Source: F23-D06 sp045132055 (GTDB taxonomy: Bacteria; Bacteroidota; Bacteroidia; Bacteroidales; WCHB1-69). Taken from it: 64,000 nucleotides of DNA. The notes beneath the pieces were generated by a model. That model ran no database searches. It worked only from the letters and a program-made list of their open reading frames with translations, and was not told the DNA's origin. Positions 52,613-62,295 of this stretch are shown piece after piece (the first letter of the stretch is position 1; each line of letters starts with the position of its first letter). The DNA lies in contig JBGURP010000039.1 of NCBI GenBank assembly GCA_045132055.1, positions 130,080-194,079 on the forward strand. The letters are read 5' to 3'. A program made the translations under genes and the position numbers.

Positions 52613-55600
52613 GTGAGCAAGAAGAGACTGATCTGGAAAATACCCTGCATCGTTTTAGGTGTCATCTTGGGAATAGTGCTGTTGCTGTTGATTACGGTAA
52701 CGGTTATTCTGGTGACGCCCAAGGCCCGCACGGCTGTCCTGCATAAATGTGTGGAGGTGGTCAATGAGCGGACCGATTGGGATGTGGATCTGGGACGGCT
52801 CTACCTGTCGCCTTTCCATCATTCTCCGATGATTCTCTATCGTGCCTACAAGGGCAAAGAAGACCTGCCGCTGCGTATCGAAATAGACAGTCTCTATATA
52901 GGTCATCGCGGTAAGGATACGCTGGTTTACGTGCATGCCCTGCGCCTGCAAGGCAATATGAAGAAAGCTGAGAACGGAAAGTTGAGTAAGGATCTTACAG
53001 CCCGAACTATCGTCGTGGATCAACTGCTATTGGATCAAACGACTTTCCATTCCGACACCATGATAGACGCTGTTGGTGTTGATGTTATCTTGAGGCATCT
53101 GAATGTGAAGAGTCCGGGACTCAATATCGCGAAAGGTGATTACCCGCTACACGACTTGAAGATGGCGGATGCGTATGTGGGTATCGAGCTGCGTGACACC
53201 CCCTATGACGAGGACACCACCTCCACCTCGATGGCTTTCGATGTGCAGGATGGTGAATTGCACAATGTGCGGTTCCTGCTCAATCCGATGGGATTGGATA
53301 TACGTGCCGGCACGCTGACTACGAATGTTTTGGCTGATGTGGGAGGCGACCGCTACGATGCACGTCGCCTGAATATCGGGAATGCTTCGCTTACGCTCGG
53401 GACACTGTACCTGCCTTTTGATACAATCTATGGGGATGCATTGGTGGATTTGAACACCGACCTGATTAGCTCGAACCGATTATACGCCCGCTCCGACTCG
53501 TTTGGAGCAAAAGCAGACTTGACGGGTACGTTGCTGAATCTGGAGACGATGCGGGTGGATTTGGCTGGCAATGCCGATTATCTCGGCAATAAGGCAAATT
53601 TGAGAGGATTCTATGATATTGATGATGAGATTTATGATTTGCTGGTGAATGTCAGTCAAGTGAATCTGAATCCATTTCTCAAAGACAGTACCCATGTGGA
53701 AATGGCAGGCATAATACATGCGCAGGGGAAAGGTCTGGATCCTCATTCTCCCGCGATGAAATGCAAAGTGGCCATGAATCTGACCAATTGCATCTATAAT
53801 CAAATCAATGCTTCCGGCCTCATGCTTGACGCCGAACTGGCCAATAAATCAGTGGCCGGTAACCTGCATTTGCCGGTTCAGATGACAGACCAAGACCTGA
53901 GGCTGAATGCAGAAACGGAGCATCAGTTCCGCGTGTCAGACTTCTTTACCCCCGAGCGGATGAACGTGGATTACCATACGCAGATGAAGAATGTGATTGC
54001 CCATGCGGCAGGTGAGGATTTCGATATCAACTCTCTGAATCTTGATTTTACTACGGATACCTCCACAACGTTGTATTTGGTTACGCAGGGACTTACCATC
54101 GATGCACAAAGTCCGATGCACGCCCTCCGGCTGGTGGATGAAGTGCACCCGTTGCTTGCAGCTGTTACCGACACAACGTTTGTTCAGGCCATTACCTCGT
54201 TAAAAGACCTGACGATGCTGGATACGCTCCGGCAGCTTATACCAGACATTCAGGCGGAAATAGAACTGACGAAAGGTAGTCCGGTTCAGGCTTTCATCGA
54301 GCGGGCTGGGCTGGATATTAACGAGTTGAATCTGTCGTTGAAGTCCAATTCTCTCCAATCAGACTTGGCATTGGATGCTTCTATCCCGTATTTTGACCAT
54401 TCGGACGACAGTACGGGACTACGCCTGCCTGCTGCTATAGCGTCGATGCGGGTAAACATGACGGAAGGCAAGACCATCGCCTCGCTCACTGCTAATTCCA
54501 GCATTACCGATGGCGTGATGAGTGTAAATGGTCTTTGCACCGATGCTGCGCTGCAACTGAATTTGGAACGAAACGGGCGCGAGCTGAAAGGAACGGGACA
54601 TCTTGCATTGGACAGCCTCATTTACGATGAAATGGATCTCGGAAGCCGAACGGCAGACATCAGGATTTCCCCATCGGAACAGTATGAAAATGCCATCCGG
54701 GCCGATGTGCGGTTGGACGATATCCCGCTTGAGTTGGTGGACAACATCCTTGATATGGAGGACATCGACCTCGACGGTATTGCTCGGGCGAAGGCTACCG
54801 CAGACGGTTTGCCTGCACAACTGGACCTCTCCGCCGAAGTGCTCCCGTTAGATGTGACGGTCTATTACAAACCATACGAAGTGTTGTTGAATATGGCTGA
54901 GACGCCCATCGTAATGAAACATAACAATTGTGAATTTAACGATTTGCACTTCTATTGCGCCGATAGTTCCTTTGTGACTGTTAACGGTGGGTTTGATCTC
55001 AATACGATGCGCTTGAATATCGATTTAGCTGCCGATAATTTCTCCCCGTTGATACTGGAACCGCAAGGCGTTTTACCCGTCTATGGCGACCTGGCCACTG
55101 ATATCCGTGGACGGGTGTCCGGACCGCTTGACAGTATCCTCGCTGACTTGGATATCACCATCCTGCCTTCCACCGATCTTACCTATCCGATAGATAAAAA
55201 GAATCTGGCGCAAGTCAAACCGCAAGGTACGTTCAACGTGAAGTATAATACTGCTGAAGGGGAGCTTAAACTGGGCGGACAGATTGACATAGACGAAGGT
55301 GTGGTTCGCTATTCCCCCGATTTATATCCTATCATGCCCTTCTATGTGGATTCAGGAAGCCATGTCGCCTTCAATGGCCCTTTAGGACAGGCGATGGTAA
55401 ACGCCTCTGCTTCGCAGCAGGTGAAAGCGGATGTGCAATCGGAGGGCGAAGAGACTCGCCGTGTGCTTTTCAACACAGGCGTACGTGTGAACGGAATACT
55501 TGATTCTTTAGGTCTTAACGCCATAGGCTTCTTCCTCGAAGCGCCTGAAGACGAGTCCATCACGCGAGAACTTGCATCTATGGATGAGGATACGCGTGAA

Positions 55601-57412
55601 GGTATGGCAGCCGTATTGCTGACTACTGGAATGTATATGGGCGAAAGCAATGTGGCTGCGCAAAAGGAAGGTTATACCCTGTCCAGCATCATCAACAGCC
55701 GTCTCAATGCTGCTATGGCTAATTCCAAGATGGGGAAGATAGTAGATGTGGATATCAGTAGCGGGGAAACCGTGCATGCCTCTGGCAAGACCAAAGACAT
55801 GAACATAGCCATCAGCAAATCCCTGTTCAATGATAAACTGCGCATCACGGTCGGCTCCACCATCTCCGACAATCCGGAGGTCAATAAAGCTAATGGGTTG
55901 TTCAGCCTTATATCCGCAGACTATAAACTGACCCAGTCCGGTAATGTTTGTCTGCGCATGTTCTCCCAGCGCGATTATGACAATATCTTTGAAGGCGAAC
56001 TCACAAAGTCCGGTATAGGTGTGGCGGCTACCAAGCAATGGAAGCGCAACCGGTTCTCACCTTCATTGGGCGATTCTATCACGCGTACATACAACCTCAA
56101 AGCAGATGCGGATATTGCTTATCGTTCCAACAACAGCATCGGCCCTAACCTCACTCTCGCCCATTCAATGCGAAACCTCTTGGGACGCGGAGAGACATTC
56201 CTGGTCAAAGGCTATGGGGCGTACTATTGGTCGCTGCGCGAACGACAACCGGGAGACCCAAAAGGAAACGACACCTATAAGTTCGGAGTGGATGCCGCGC
56301 TTATCTTCCCGTATCTGCACTGGGTGGGCGACAACAACCCTGACGGTGATACTCGCTATCGAATTGGATATAAGTACGAGAACATAGCAGGTGGATACGG
56401 TGTTCACAAGTTCTCCGGAGCCTTCTCGTATTTTATTCGATCAACGGACCGTGTCACGCATGTCTTCACACCAGCATCGCTCTCTATAGTCAGGGTGAAG
56501 GTCGAGTCACCTGATCTGATTAATAATGCAGTTGACCAATCGGAACTTATCAAATTGCTTGCTGGAAACGAGTTTGTTCCCTCAATCGGCTATGGGTTTA
56601 CCTATAGTGATTACCGCTCCAAACGTCGAGTCAACACCATGTTCGACTGTGAAGTCAAAGAAGCAGGTAACCTGACTAACGCCATCTATTGCATTTTTGG
56701 ACACGCGTGGGGTGAGCAGAGCAAATCGATTGGCAAAATCCCCTTCGACCAGTTTGTCAGGTTGACGGCCGAACTGTGGAATAAGTTCAACCTGACGGAT
56801 AGAGTGTGTATTGCAACGCGTCTTTTTGCAGGTACTAATATTCCGTTGGGAAACTCCTCCAACTATGCTCCGCTTTCCGAAGCCTTCTATGCCGGCGGTC
56901 CCAACAGCTTGCGCGCGTCCGAACCCTACGCCTATGGACCGGGAAATTTCCATAGTGCTCAACATAACCAGAATGTTTACCATGCTGGAGATGTAAAACT
57001 GGAAGCCAACTTCGAGCTGCGTTTCCCCATCGTTTGGAAACTCTATGGTGCCCTTTTTCTTGATGCTGGCAATGTATGGGAGTGGCATAACACCTCCGAC
57101 ATCCTCAGTAGCGAGGAATATGCGTTACTTGTCGAGGCTTTGGAATTGACTGAAGATCTGCAGGACGGGATTATCGGAAATCCCAATTTTGCGAAACAGA
57201 TAGCCTTGGGCACCGGCGCTGGACTCCGCCTCGACATCGACGGTCTTGTTATCCGTTTGGACTTAGGTGTTGGTATCCACGCACCATACCAGACATACAA
57301 ATATACCAAGGAAGGCACACCTGATCTCTCTAAACCGATCAATACCTATTACAATATACCATCTGTCTTGGATGCCCTGCGCCTCAACTTCAGCATTGGG
57401 TATCCGTTCTGA
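52613..57412 (+). CDS. TamB-like translocation/assembly protein fused to a TamA/BamA-type outer-membrane barrel
   Basis: The 1599-residue chain is continuous. An N-terminal membrane anchor (about 9-34, IVLGVILGIVLLLLITVTVILV) is followed by about 1000 residues of AsmA/TamB-type beta repeats. The DUF490-like end (about 920-1145) includes SGETVHASGKTKDMNIAISK and KLRITVGSTISDNPEV. Then, with no POTRA domain that I can see, a barrel of about 450 residues begins (NSIGPNLTLAHSMRNLLGRG). It contains the L6-like motif YAGGPNSLRASEPYAYGPG near 1425 and ends with LNFSIGYPF, an aromatic C-terminal strand. It should span inner membrane, periplasm and outer membrane. TamA and TamB are normally separate proteins that bring barrels and lipids to the outer membrane. 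Confidence 0.88.
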   Translation: MSKKRLIWKIPCIVLGVILGIVLLLLITVTVILVTPKARTAVLHKCVEVVNERTDWDVDLGRLYLSPFHHSPMILYRAYKGKEDLPLRIEIDSLYIGHRGKDTLVYVHALRLQGNMKKAENGKLSKDLTARTIVVDQLLLDQTTFHSDTMIDAVGVDVILRHLNVKSPGLNIAKGDYPLHDLKMADAYVGIELRDTPYDEDTTSTSMAFDVQDGELHNVRFLLNPMGLDIRAGTLTTNVLADVGGDRYDARRLNIGNASLTLGTLYLPFDTIYGDALVDLNTDLISSNRLYARSDSFGAKADLTGTLLNLETMRVDLAGNADYLGNKANLRGFYDIDDEIYDLLVNVSQVNLNPFLKDSTHVEMAGIIHAQGKGLDPHSPAMKCKVAMNLTNCIYNQINASGLMLDAELANKSVAGNLHLPVQMTDQDLRLNAETEHQFRVSDFFTPERMNVDYHTQMKNVIAHAAGEDFDINSLNLDFTTDTSTTLYLVTQGLTIDAQSPMHALRLVDEVHPLLAAVTDTTFVQAITSLKDLTMLDTLRQLIPDIQAEIELTKGSPVQAFIERAGLDINELNLSLKSNSLQSDLALDASIPYFDHSDDSTGLRLPAAIASMRVNMTEGKTIASLTANSSITDGVMSVNGLCTDAALQLNLERNGRELKGTGHLALDSLIYDEMDLGSRTADIRISPSEQYENAIRADVRLDDIPLELVDNILDMEDIDLDGIARAKATADGLPAQLDLSAEVLPLDVTVYYKPYEVLLNMAETPIVMKHNNCEFNDLHFYCADSSFVTVNGGFDLNTMRLNIDLAADNFSPLILEPQGVLPVYGDLATDIRGRVSGPLDSILADLDITILPSTDLTYPIDKKNLAQVKPQGTFNVKYNTAEGELKLGGQIDIDEGVVRYSPDLYPIMPFYVDSGSHVAFNGPLGQAMVNASASQQVKADVQSEGEETRRVLFNTGVRVNGILDSLGLNAIGFFLEAPEDESITRELASMDEDTREGMAAVLLTTGMYMGESNVAAQKEGYTLSSIINSRLNAAMANSKMGKIVDVDISSGETVHASGKTKDMNIAISKSLFNDKLRITVGSTISDNPEVNKANGLFSLISADYKLTQSGNVCLRMFSQRDYDNIFEGELTKSGIGVAATKQWKRNRFSPSLGDSITRTYNLKADADIAYRSNNSIGPNLTLAHSMRNLLGRGETFLVKGYGAYYWSLRERQPGDPKGNDTYKFGVDAALIFPYLHWVGDNNPDGDTRYRIGYKYENIAGGYGVHKFSGAFSYFIRSTDRVTHVFTPASLSIVRVKVESPDLINNAVDQSELIKLLAGNEFVPSIGYGFTYSDYRSKRRVNTMFDCEVKEAGNLTNAIYCIFGHAWGEQSKSIGKIPFDQFVRLTAELWNKFNLTDRVCIATRLFAGTNIPLGNSSNYAPLSEAFYAGGPNSLRASEPYAYGPGNFHSAQHNQNVYHAGDVKLEANFELRFPIVWKLYGALFLDAGNVWEWHNTSDILSSEEYALLVEALELTEDLQDGIIGNPNFAKQIALGTGAGLRLDIDGLVIRLDLGVGIHAPYQTYKYTKEGTPDLSKPINTYYNIPSVLDALRLNFSIGYPF

Positions 57413-57528
57413 TAGAAAAAATGATGGCTTCTTATAGGGCAATAATGGGCGATTTTAATGGTTGTTCAATGCACATTTGTTCAATCAACTCCTTATGCTG
57501 CGTTCATATTCTTTTCGAATTGAGCTTT

Positions 57529-58740
57529 TCATGACAACTTCTTCCCTACAATCCGCTGCATCACCACCGCGCAGGAGGCGTCGCCCGTGACGGACATGAC
57601 TGTGCGGCCCATGTCGATAATGCGGTCGATGCCGGCGGCCACGGCCACGCACTCCACCGGAATGCCCGCCGAGGCGAATACCATTGCCATCAAAGCCAAG
57701 CTGCCGCCCGGGATGCCTGGAGTGCCGATGGAAGCCACCGTGGAGGCGAATGCAATAGCCATGTACTGGCTCATGGTGAGGTCGATACCGCAGCATGTGG
57801 CCATGAACACTGAAGCCACACCTAAGTAGATAGCCACACCGTCCATGTTGATGGTCGCCCCCAAAGAGAGCACAAAGCGACCGATGTCTTTGTTGACACC
57901 CAGCTTCTCAGTGCATTGCATGGTGTAGGGTAGCGTGGCCACCGACGAATCGCTGGAGAAAGCGAAAAGCATGGCCGGTTGCATCCCCTTGAAGAACTTC
58001 AGCGGGTTGGTTTTGCCTATTAACCCTACTGCAGAGGCATAGACTAAGCCCGCATGCACGGCGAAGCAGAAGTATGCCAATGCTAACAGAGCTGCGTATG
58101 AGCCGAGTACTGATGGACCGTTTTCCACTACTACGGGTGTAAGCATACAGAAGACGCCTATGGGTGCCAGGGCCATAATGTATTCCAAAATTTTGCCTAC
58201 CACGTCGTTGAAACTGAGTGTCACCTTGCGGGCCATCTCACCTTTATCACCCACATGGACCATTGCGATGCCGAAAAAGAGAGCCATTACGATAACTTGC
58301 ATCATTGCCATGGAACTCACGGGCTCAAGGATGTTGTTTGGGAACATGTTGACAAGTTGGTCCATCATGGACAAATGGGGTGTCTCGATGGTTTCTGTCA
58401 CTGTTCCGGTGCTGATATGGATGACTGGCAGTATGCCTTTCACCAGACTTGGGACCACCAATCCCAGCGTCACCGCGAAGAGGGTGGTCGTCATGAAATA
58501 GATTAATGCGCGAAGACCAAGCTTGCCCACTTTCGAGATGTCATTCATTGACAGAATGCCCGCCATAATGGAGAAGAGCACTAACGGCACCACGATGAAC
58601 TTCAGCAGGTTCAGGAAGATAATGCCTATAGGCTGGATGTAGGTGTTGACAAAGTCGGCCTGGTTGCGCAGCAGTATGCCGGCGATGACGGCCAGCACGA
58701 GGGCGATGCCGATTTGGGCGGTAAGGGAGATTTTTTTCAT
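57529..58740 (-). CDS. dicarboxylate/amino acid:cation symporter (DAACS family)
   Basis: From ATG 58740 the protein is 403 residues (a start at 58749 adds three). It has about eight membrane segments and the DAACS signatures: NLLKFIVVPLVLFSIMAGI early, FAFSSDSSVATLPYTMQC (serine-rich hairpin) near 255, and ATINMDGVAIYLGVASVF near 290, then GTPGIPGGSLALMAMVF. It imports glutamate, aspartate or C4-dicarboxylates with H+ or Na+. It is followed on the same strand by no close gene, and lies convergent with the fusion protein gene. Confidence 0.93.
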   Translation of the reverse strand: MKKISLTAQIGIALVLAVIAGILLRNQADFVNTYIQPIGIIFLNLLKFIVVPLVLFSIMAGILSMNDISKVGKLGLRALIYFMTTTLFAVTLGLVVPSLVKGILPVIHISTGTVTETIETPHLSMMDQLVNMFPNNILEPVSSMAMMQVIVMALFFGIAMVHVGDKGEMARKVTLSFNDVVGKILEYIMALAPIGVFCMLTPVVVENGPSVLGSYAALLALAYFCFAVHAGLVYASAVGLIGKTNPLKFFKGMQPAMLFAFSSDSSVATLPYTMQCTEKLGVNKDIGRFVLSLGATINMDGVAIYLGVASVFMATCCGIDLTMSQYMAIAFASTVASIGTPGIPGGSLALMAMVFASAGIPVECVAVAAGIDRIIDMGRTVMSVTGDASCAVVMQRIVGKKLS

Positions 58741-58767
58741 GTTAGTCATATTTTTTATTGCGCAAAA

Positions 58768-59661
58768 TTATCGTTCCTTGCTGCGGTCGCGAAGGTTGAT
58801 GAAATGTTCGTAGCAGTGAGCACCTGCAAGATATTGGCCGTTGTCTTGTACGCTCTTGAGGATGCGTGTGCGTGTGGCAACGGCTTGTGCTGGATCTGAA
58901 TCATAGCGGGCGCAGAATTGCGGATGATCCAATTGGAGGTCTTGGGCGTGGAGCAGGTCGCCGGCGATGAGACAGAGTCCGCCTACCATGTAAACGGTAT
59001 GGCCCGGAGTGTGGCCCGGCGCAAGCTGGGCAATGACCAAGCCGTCGAAGAGCTTTTCGCCATCGTGGATGGTCTTGATATGTCCTTTGTAAGCCTCCAT
59101 CACCTTTTTCCACATTCCGTTGCTTTTCGCCATCGGACCGCCGTCGCTCCATGCGTCATACTCCTCTTGTGAGAGGTAGAGGGTGGCGTTGGGGAACGCC
59201 GCGTGGCCCTTGAGCAGCAGGCCGCCGATATGGTCGAAGTGCAGGTGTGTAAGACACACGGCAGTCACTTTAGCAGGATCAAACCCAGCGTTTTTCATAC
59301 TTTCCAGCAGATTGCCGCCATTGTCGGCACCCAGTCCAGCATCAAAGAGTATCGTATTTGACGAATCGACGGCTACGAAAGCGTTGATGGCCGAGCGCGA
59401 GGTGCCTGTGGGCATCAGGGTGGTGAGCAGACTGTCGTTGTAGGAGCCGAGGAAAAGCTCTTTGGGCATCTCGTTCTCTTTATCCACCAGTCCGAAAATC
59501 ATGGGTTGGTTGTCATTCAAGAGCAGCGATGCTCCGTCCTTTGTGGTGATGGTAATGACGGGTTCCTGAGGAGTGTCCGTCGTTTGGGCTTGGGTATTGC
59601 CGTTGCGGCAGGAAACGGCCAGAACTATTGTTGCGGCCAGCAGAAAAATGGTGTGTTTCAT
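58768..59661 (-). CDS. secreted MBL-fold metallo-hydrolase lipoprotein
   Basis: The 297-residue protein has a lipoprotein signal (MKHTIFLLAATIVLAVSC). The metallo-beta-lactamase HxHxDH motif is at 139-144 (LTHLHFDHIGG). Further metal ligands are in LAPGHTPGHTVYMV and in a late Asp near GDLLHAQDLQLDHPQF. The GHTPGH pattern resembles lactonase/AHL-acylase-type MBL proteins, but the substrate cannot be assigned. It lies 28 bases upstream of the symporter gene on the same strand and may share its transcript. Confidence 0.9.
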   Translation of the reverse strand: MKHTIFLLAATIVLAVSCRNGNTQAQTTDTPQEPVITITTKDGASLLLNDNQPMIFGLVDKENEMPKELFLGSYNDSLLTTLMPTGTSRSAINAFVAVDSSNTILFDAGLGADNGGNLLESMKNAGFDPAKVTAVCLTHLHFDHIGGLLLKGHAAFPNATLYLSQEEYDAWSDGGPMAKSNGMWKKVMEAYKGHIKTIHDGEKLFDGLVIAQLAPGHTPGHTVYMVGGLCLIAGDLLHAQDLQLDHPQFCARYDSDPAQAVATRTRILKSVQDNGQYLAGAHCYEHFINLRDRSKER

Positions 59662-59729
59662 TTTTTATCAATTATGTATTATTTCAATGAATATATTCGA
59701 TTATCGATTGTGCAAAATACAGAATATTG

Positions 59730-60170
59730 TCAATGGATTGTCGTCACAATCTTGTAATACCGCTTCCGGATAATCACTAGCCGCACCAGCCAGATAACGA
59801 AGAAAGCATTTGACAGAATCTTGTAAAGCGGCGGCATCTGCACGAACAACGACATGATCCAAAGTATGAGGTCGATGTCGAAAAGGATGTTCCACAGCCG
59901 TTCGCGGTCGTGAAACTCGCAGACCACCTCGCCATCCATAGGAACCTCCAGTTGCTCTGTCGATGACACCGACAGGTCGATGCTTTTACCTTTCTTGCCG
60001 ATCGGGATGATTCCGCCGAATTGTATCCGAAGTGCGTAGTTGCCCGGCAGTATTTCTCCCTGCAGTTGGCCATCCTTCAGTGTGCCGGCATAGTAGCCGT
60101 TCAGGAAGACCGCGTGCGGCAGCTTCGGCTCGTACCAATGTCGTTTATGTCGGATGGTGAGGGTGGGCAT
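59730..60170 (-). CDS. unknown protein with C-terminal membrane segments
   Basis: The 146-residue product begins with a beta-rich soluble part (HAVFLNGYYAGTLKDGQ, ILPGNYALRIQFGG, a PEGA-like or Ig-like fold). It ends with two hydrophobic segments (about 93-110 and 113-130) and a basic tail. I do not recognise it. It follows carbonic anhydrase by 6 bases, so both are probably on one transcript. Confidence 0.7.
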   Translation of the reverse strand: MPTLTIRHKRHWYEPKLPHAVFLNGYYAGTLKDGQLQGEILPGNYALRIQFGGIIPIGKKGKSIDLSVSSTEQLEVPMDGEVVCEFHDRERLWNILFDIDLILWIMSLFVQMPPLYKILSNAFFVIWLVRLVIIRKRYYKIVTTIH

Positions 60171-60176
60171 AATCGT

Positions 60177-60719
60177 CTAATCAATTTCCTCCAACGCCCC
60201 CGTTTCCGAATCAATGATGAAACCTCTGACCACGATGTCTTTCGGCACGAGCGGGTGCGTCTTGATGGTCTCGACGGTTTTGCGGACGGAGGTCGGGGTG
60301 TCCTTGAAGCCCTCCAGCCAGTGGTCCAGGTCGATGCCACACTTGCGGATGGTGTCGAGCGTTTCGTCCGTCACGCCGCGGACAATCATCTCGTGGTGGA
60401 AATGGTCGTAGCTCATGTGGCACGCCCCGCAGTGACTGTGCGCCACCACCATAATCTCTTCCACACCAAGTTCGTAGATGGCGACAATGAGGCTGCGCAT
60501 CGCCGAGTCGAAGGCCGAAATCACCAGTCCGCCGGCGTTCTTGATGATCTTCGCGTCGCCGTTCTTCAGCCCGAGCGCGGCAGGCAGCAGTTCCGTCAGC
60601 CGTGTGTCCATGCACGACAGCACTGCCAACTTCTTGTCGGGGTACTTGTCGGTGAGATACTTCTCGTAGCCTTTCTGTTCCACAAAAGTCTTGTTGAAAG
60701 CTATTATTTGATCTATCAT
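60177..60719 (-). CDS. beta-class carbonic anhydrase
   Basis: It hydrates CO2 to bicarbonate with one zinc. From ATG 60719 the protein is 180 residues. Zinc ligands are Cys36 and Asp38/Arg40 in SCMDTRL and His94 and Cys97 in AHSHCGAC. These define the beta class. The start is supported by a -7 element 27 bases before it; the in-frame upstream extension runs through the promoter. Confidence 0.95.
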   Translation of the reverse strand: MIDQIIAFNKTFVEQKGYEKYLTDKYPDKKLAVLSCMDTRLTELLPAALGLKNGDAKIIKNAGGLVISAFDSAMRSLIVAIYELGVEEIMVVAHSHCGACHMSYDHFHHEMIVRGVTDETLDTIRKCGIDLDHWLEGFKDTPTSVRKTVETIKTHPLVPKDIVVRGFIIDSETGALEEID

Positions 60720-60745
60720 AAGCAAGTCATCCTTCAATTTTTCCG

Positions 60746-60753
60746 CAAAAATA
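60746..60753 (-). promoter_or_regulatory. -7 element of carbonic anhydrase
   Basis: The minus strand reads TATTTTTG, 27 bases before the ATG at 60719. Confidence 0.5.
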
Positions 60754-60810
60754 GTAAAATTGCGACAAAACAAGCCGGTGTTCTGTAAACGATTCCGTGA
60801 CGGTGTGTGT

Positions 60811-61040
60811 ATCGCCTCGGAGAGGCGACACGTATGCAGTGCTATAGTCGCATCTCTCCGAGATGTTTGTCCCGGCCGTGTCGGTCTGTAGGTACACAGA
60901 GCACCATCACCCTCACTCGGAGATCAGCGGACATCATACTGCGCTGCAAACACCACACTGCGCTATGCTTGTATGGTGTTACTTGCGCCTGACGGCGCGT
61001 TACATGCCTCCGGCATGGTGCCCATGTGATACAGTGCATT
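60811..61040. repeat. cluster of hairpin repeats, partial copy of the composite repeat
   Basis: Contains CGCCTC/GAGGCG around GGA (60813-60827), CATCTC/GAGATG around TCC (60851-60865) and ATGCC/GGCAT around TCC near 61008. At 60949-60981 it has an inverted copy of the CTAACACCA...TGGTGTTAG block of the composite repeat. No gene is evident between 60720 and 61412. Confidence 0.65.
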
Positions 61041-61100
61041 ACTTAATGCGATATTTCTACCACGAAGAAGATACTTGTTACTGGCAACCCATTTCTAGTC

Positions 61101-61270
61101 ATCGCCTCGGAGAGGCGTCACGCACGCAGTGCAACTAACACCATACAAGCCGTTAGGCGCAGTGTGGTGTTAGTACAAGAGGAGCGCAGTGTAGTGTAGT
61201 GAGAGAGCCGAGAGATATAGTGTGGCGATGCTGATGCGTACAAGCTATATGCATCTCGGAGAGATGCGAC
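61101..61270 (+). repeat. composite dispersed repeat, copy A
   Basis: It begins ATCGCCTCGGAGAGGCGTCA, contains CTAACACCA and TGGTGTTAG as inverted arms about 40 bases apart, and ends with GCATCTC/GAGATGC around GGA (61251-61267). A second copy in the same direction lies at 63411-63589; the first 85 bases differ at only a few positions. Confidence 0.85.
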
Positions 61271-61412
61271 ATATATGCCTCCGACATGATGCCTTGGGCG
61301 GACTGTTCAAGGCATAAACATGCTTTTGTTTTCGGCAAAAATACGGCAACGGAAAATTCCATTATGGGACAAGGAAAAACGTACTCGGACGAGAGGATGT
61401 ATAGTGTTGATG

Positions 61413-62111
61413 TTAATTTTTTTTAGCCTTTTTTCTAAAGCCAGGAGGCGTGACACTTTTCATACCATCTATATGCTCAAACAATTGAGGGTCAACATTG
61501 GCATTCATTGGGTCCAAAATAAAATCGACACCTTCTCTACGGGCAAGTTTGGCAGCAGGAACGAAATCTGCATCACCAGAAAATAAGACAATAGTATCTA
61601 CAAACCGCTTCAAAGACAAAGATGCTATATCCACCCCAATTTTCATATCAATTCCTTTCTGACGAATATTCAAGTAAACATCATTCTCTGAAAGAGAATG
61701 AATGTCTGTAGTACCATTGAGAAGTTCCTTGACTTTTGCTGAATAAATTTGCCATTGACGGTTGTCTTTCACGGTTCCAAGGCGAAGAGCCACTTTCCTT
61801 TTCTTTTTCAACTCTTCAAAAAGGGTCTTGCGAAATAGACATTCTTTTGTTTTGCTAAAATCAACAACCTTATGAGAAATGGGATTGTGAAACTTCTTTT
61901 CGAGAGGCTTGCAGTCGTAATAGAAAATCCTGTATAGGACATTGTTCTTCCCAACATGCAGATGGGCCATCGTGTACATGGCGTTGGCCATATCTTCCGC
62001 GGTCATTTTTCCATTCTTATTGTATTGGATGTTGAATCGCTTGATAAAAAAGCCGCCATCAATCAATACGGCAATCTTTTGAGGGGGTAGATTGTTTTTC
62101 TCCTTTTGCAT
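61413..62111 (-). CDS. NYN-domain (PIN-like) putative ribonuclease
   Basis: The 232-residue protein has the NYN fold signs: a first strand ending in Asp18 (VLIDGGFFIK), Lys157 and Asp161 (KIGVDIASLSLKRF) and FSGDADF with Asp180 and Asp182. These are the acidic residues of a PIN-like metal site. It continues KLARREGVDFILDP. NYN proteins (LabA/DUF88 type) cut RNA in processing or defence roles. It has an own promoter with a 100-base leader containing an inverted repeat. It stands in an AT-rich segment bounded by the composite repeats. Confidence 0.88.
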   Translation of the reverse strand: MQKEKNNLPPQKIAVLIDGGFFIKRFNIQYNKNGKMTAEDMANAMYTMAHLHVGKNNVLYRIFYYDCKPLEKKFHNPISHKVVDFSKTKECLFRKTLFEELKKKRKVALRLGTVKDNRQWQIYSAKVKELLNGTTDIHSLSENDVYLNIRQKGIDMKIGVDIASLSLKRFVDTIVLFSGDADFVPAAKLARREGVDFILDPMNANVDPQLFEHIDGMKSVTPPGFRKKAKKN

Positions 62112-62120
62112 AACTATATA

Positions 62121-62190
62121 AAAAAAACTCTTGGGTCGGCGTGCCCATTATCAAGATTAACGCAGGAAAATGAAGCGCTATCGGGCACGC
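62121..62190 (-). promoter_or_regulatory. leader hairpin and U run before the NYN gene
   Basis: In the leader RNA, GCGTGCCC (62190-62183) pairs with GGGCACGC (62146-62139) across a 36-base loop. Eleven bases later comes a run of seven U (62127-62121), just before the start codon at 62111. This could be an attenuator or an unusual terminator. Confidence 0.4.
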
Positions 62191-62214
62191 GTAGCCAGGA
62201 GCATAATGATGCTG

Positions 62215-62245
62215 CAAAAATACAAAATTTTATTTTGCGTTCAAA
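62215..62245 (-). promoter_or_regulatory. promoter of the NYN gene
   Basis: On the minus strand TTTG (62245-62242) and TATTTTTG (62222-62215) are separated by 19 bases, a full match to the phylum consensus. The leader would be about 100 bases. Confidence 0.7.
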
Positions 62246-62295
62246 TGGAAGTTTCTTTTTTTTATTAACAGCGTGATTTTATAATCTTCCGATTA

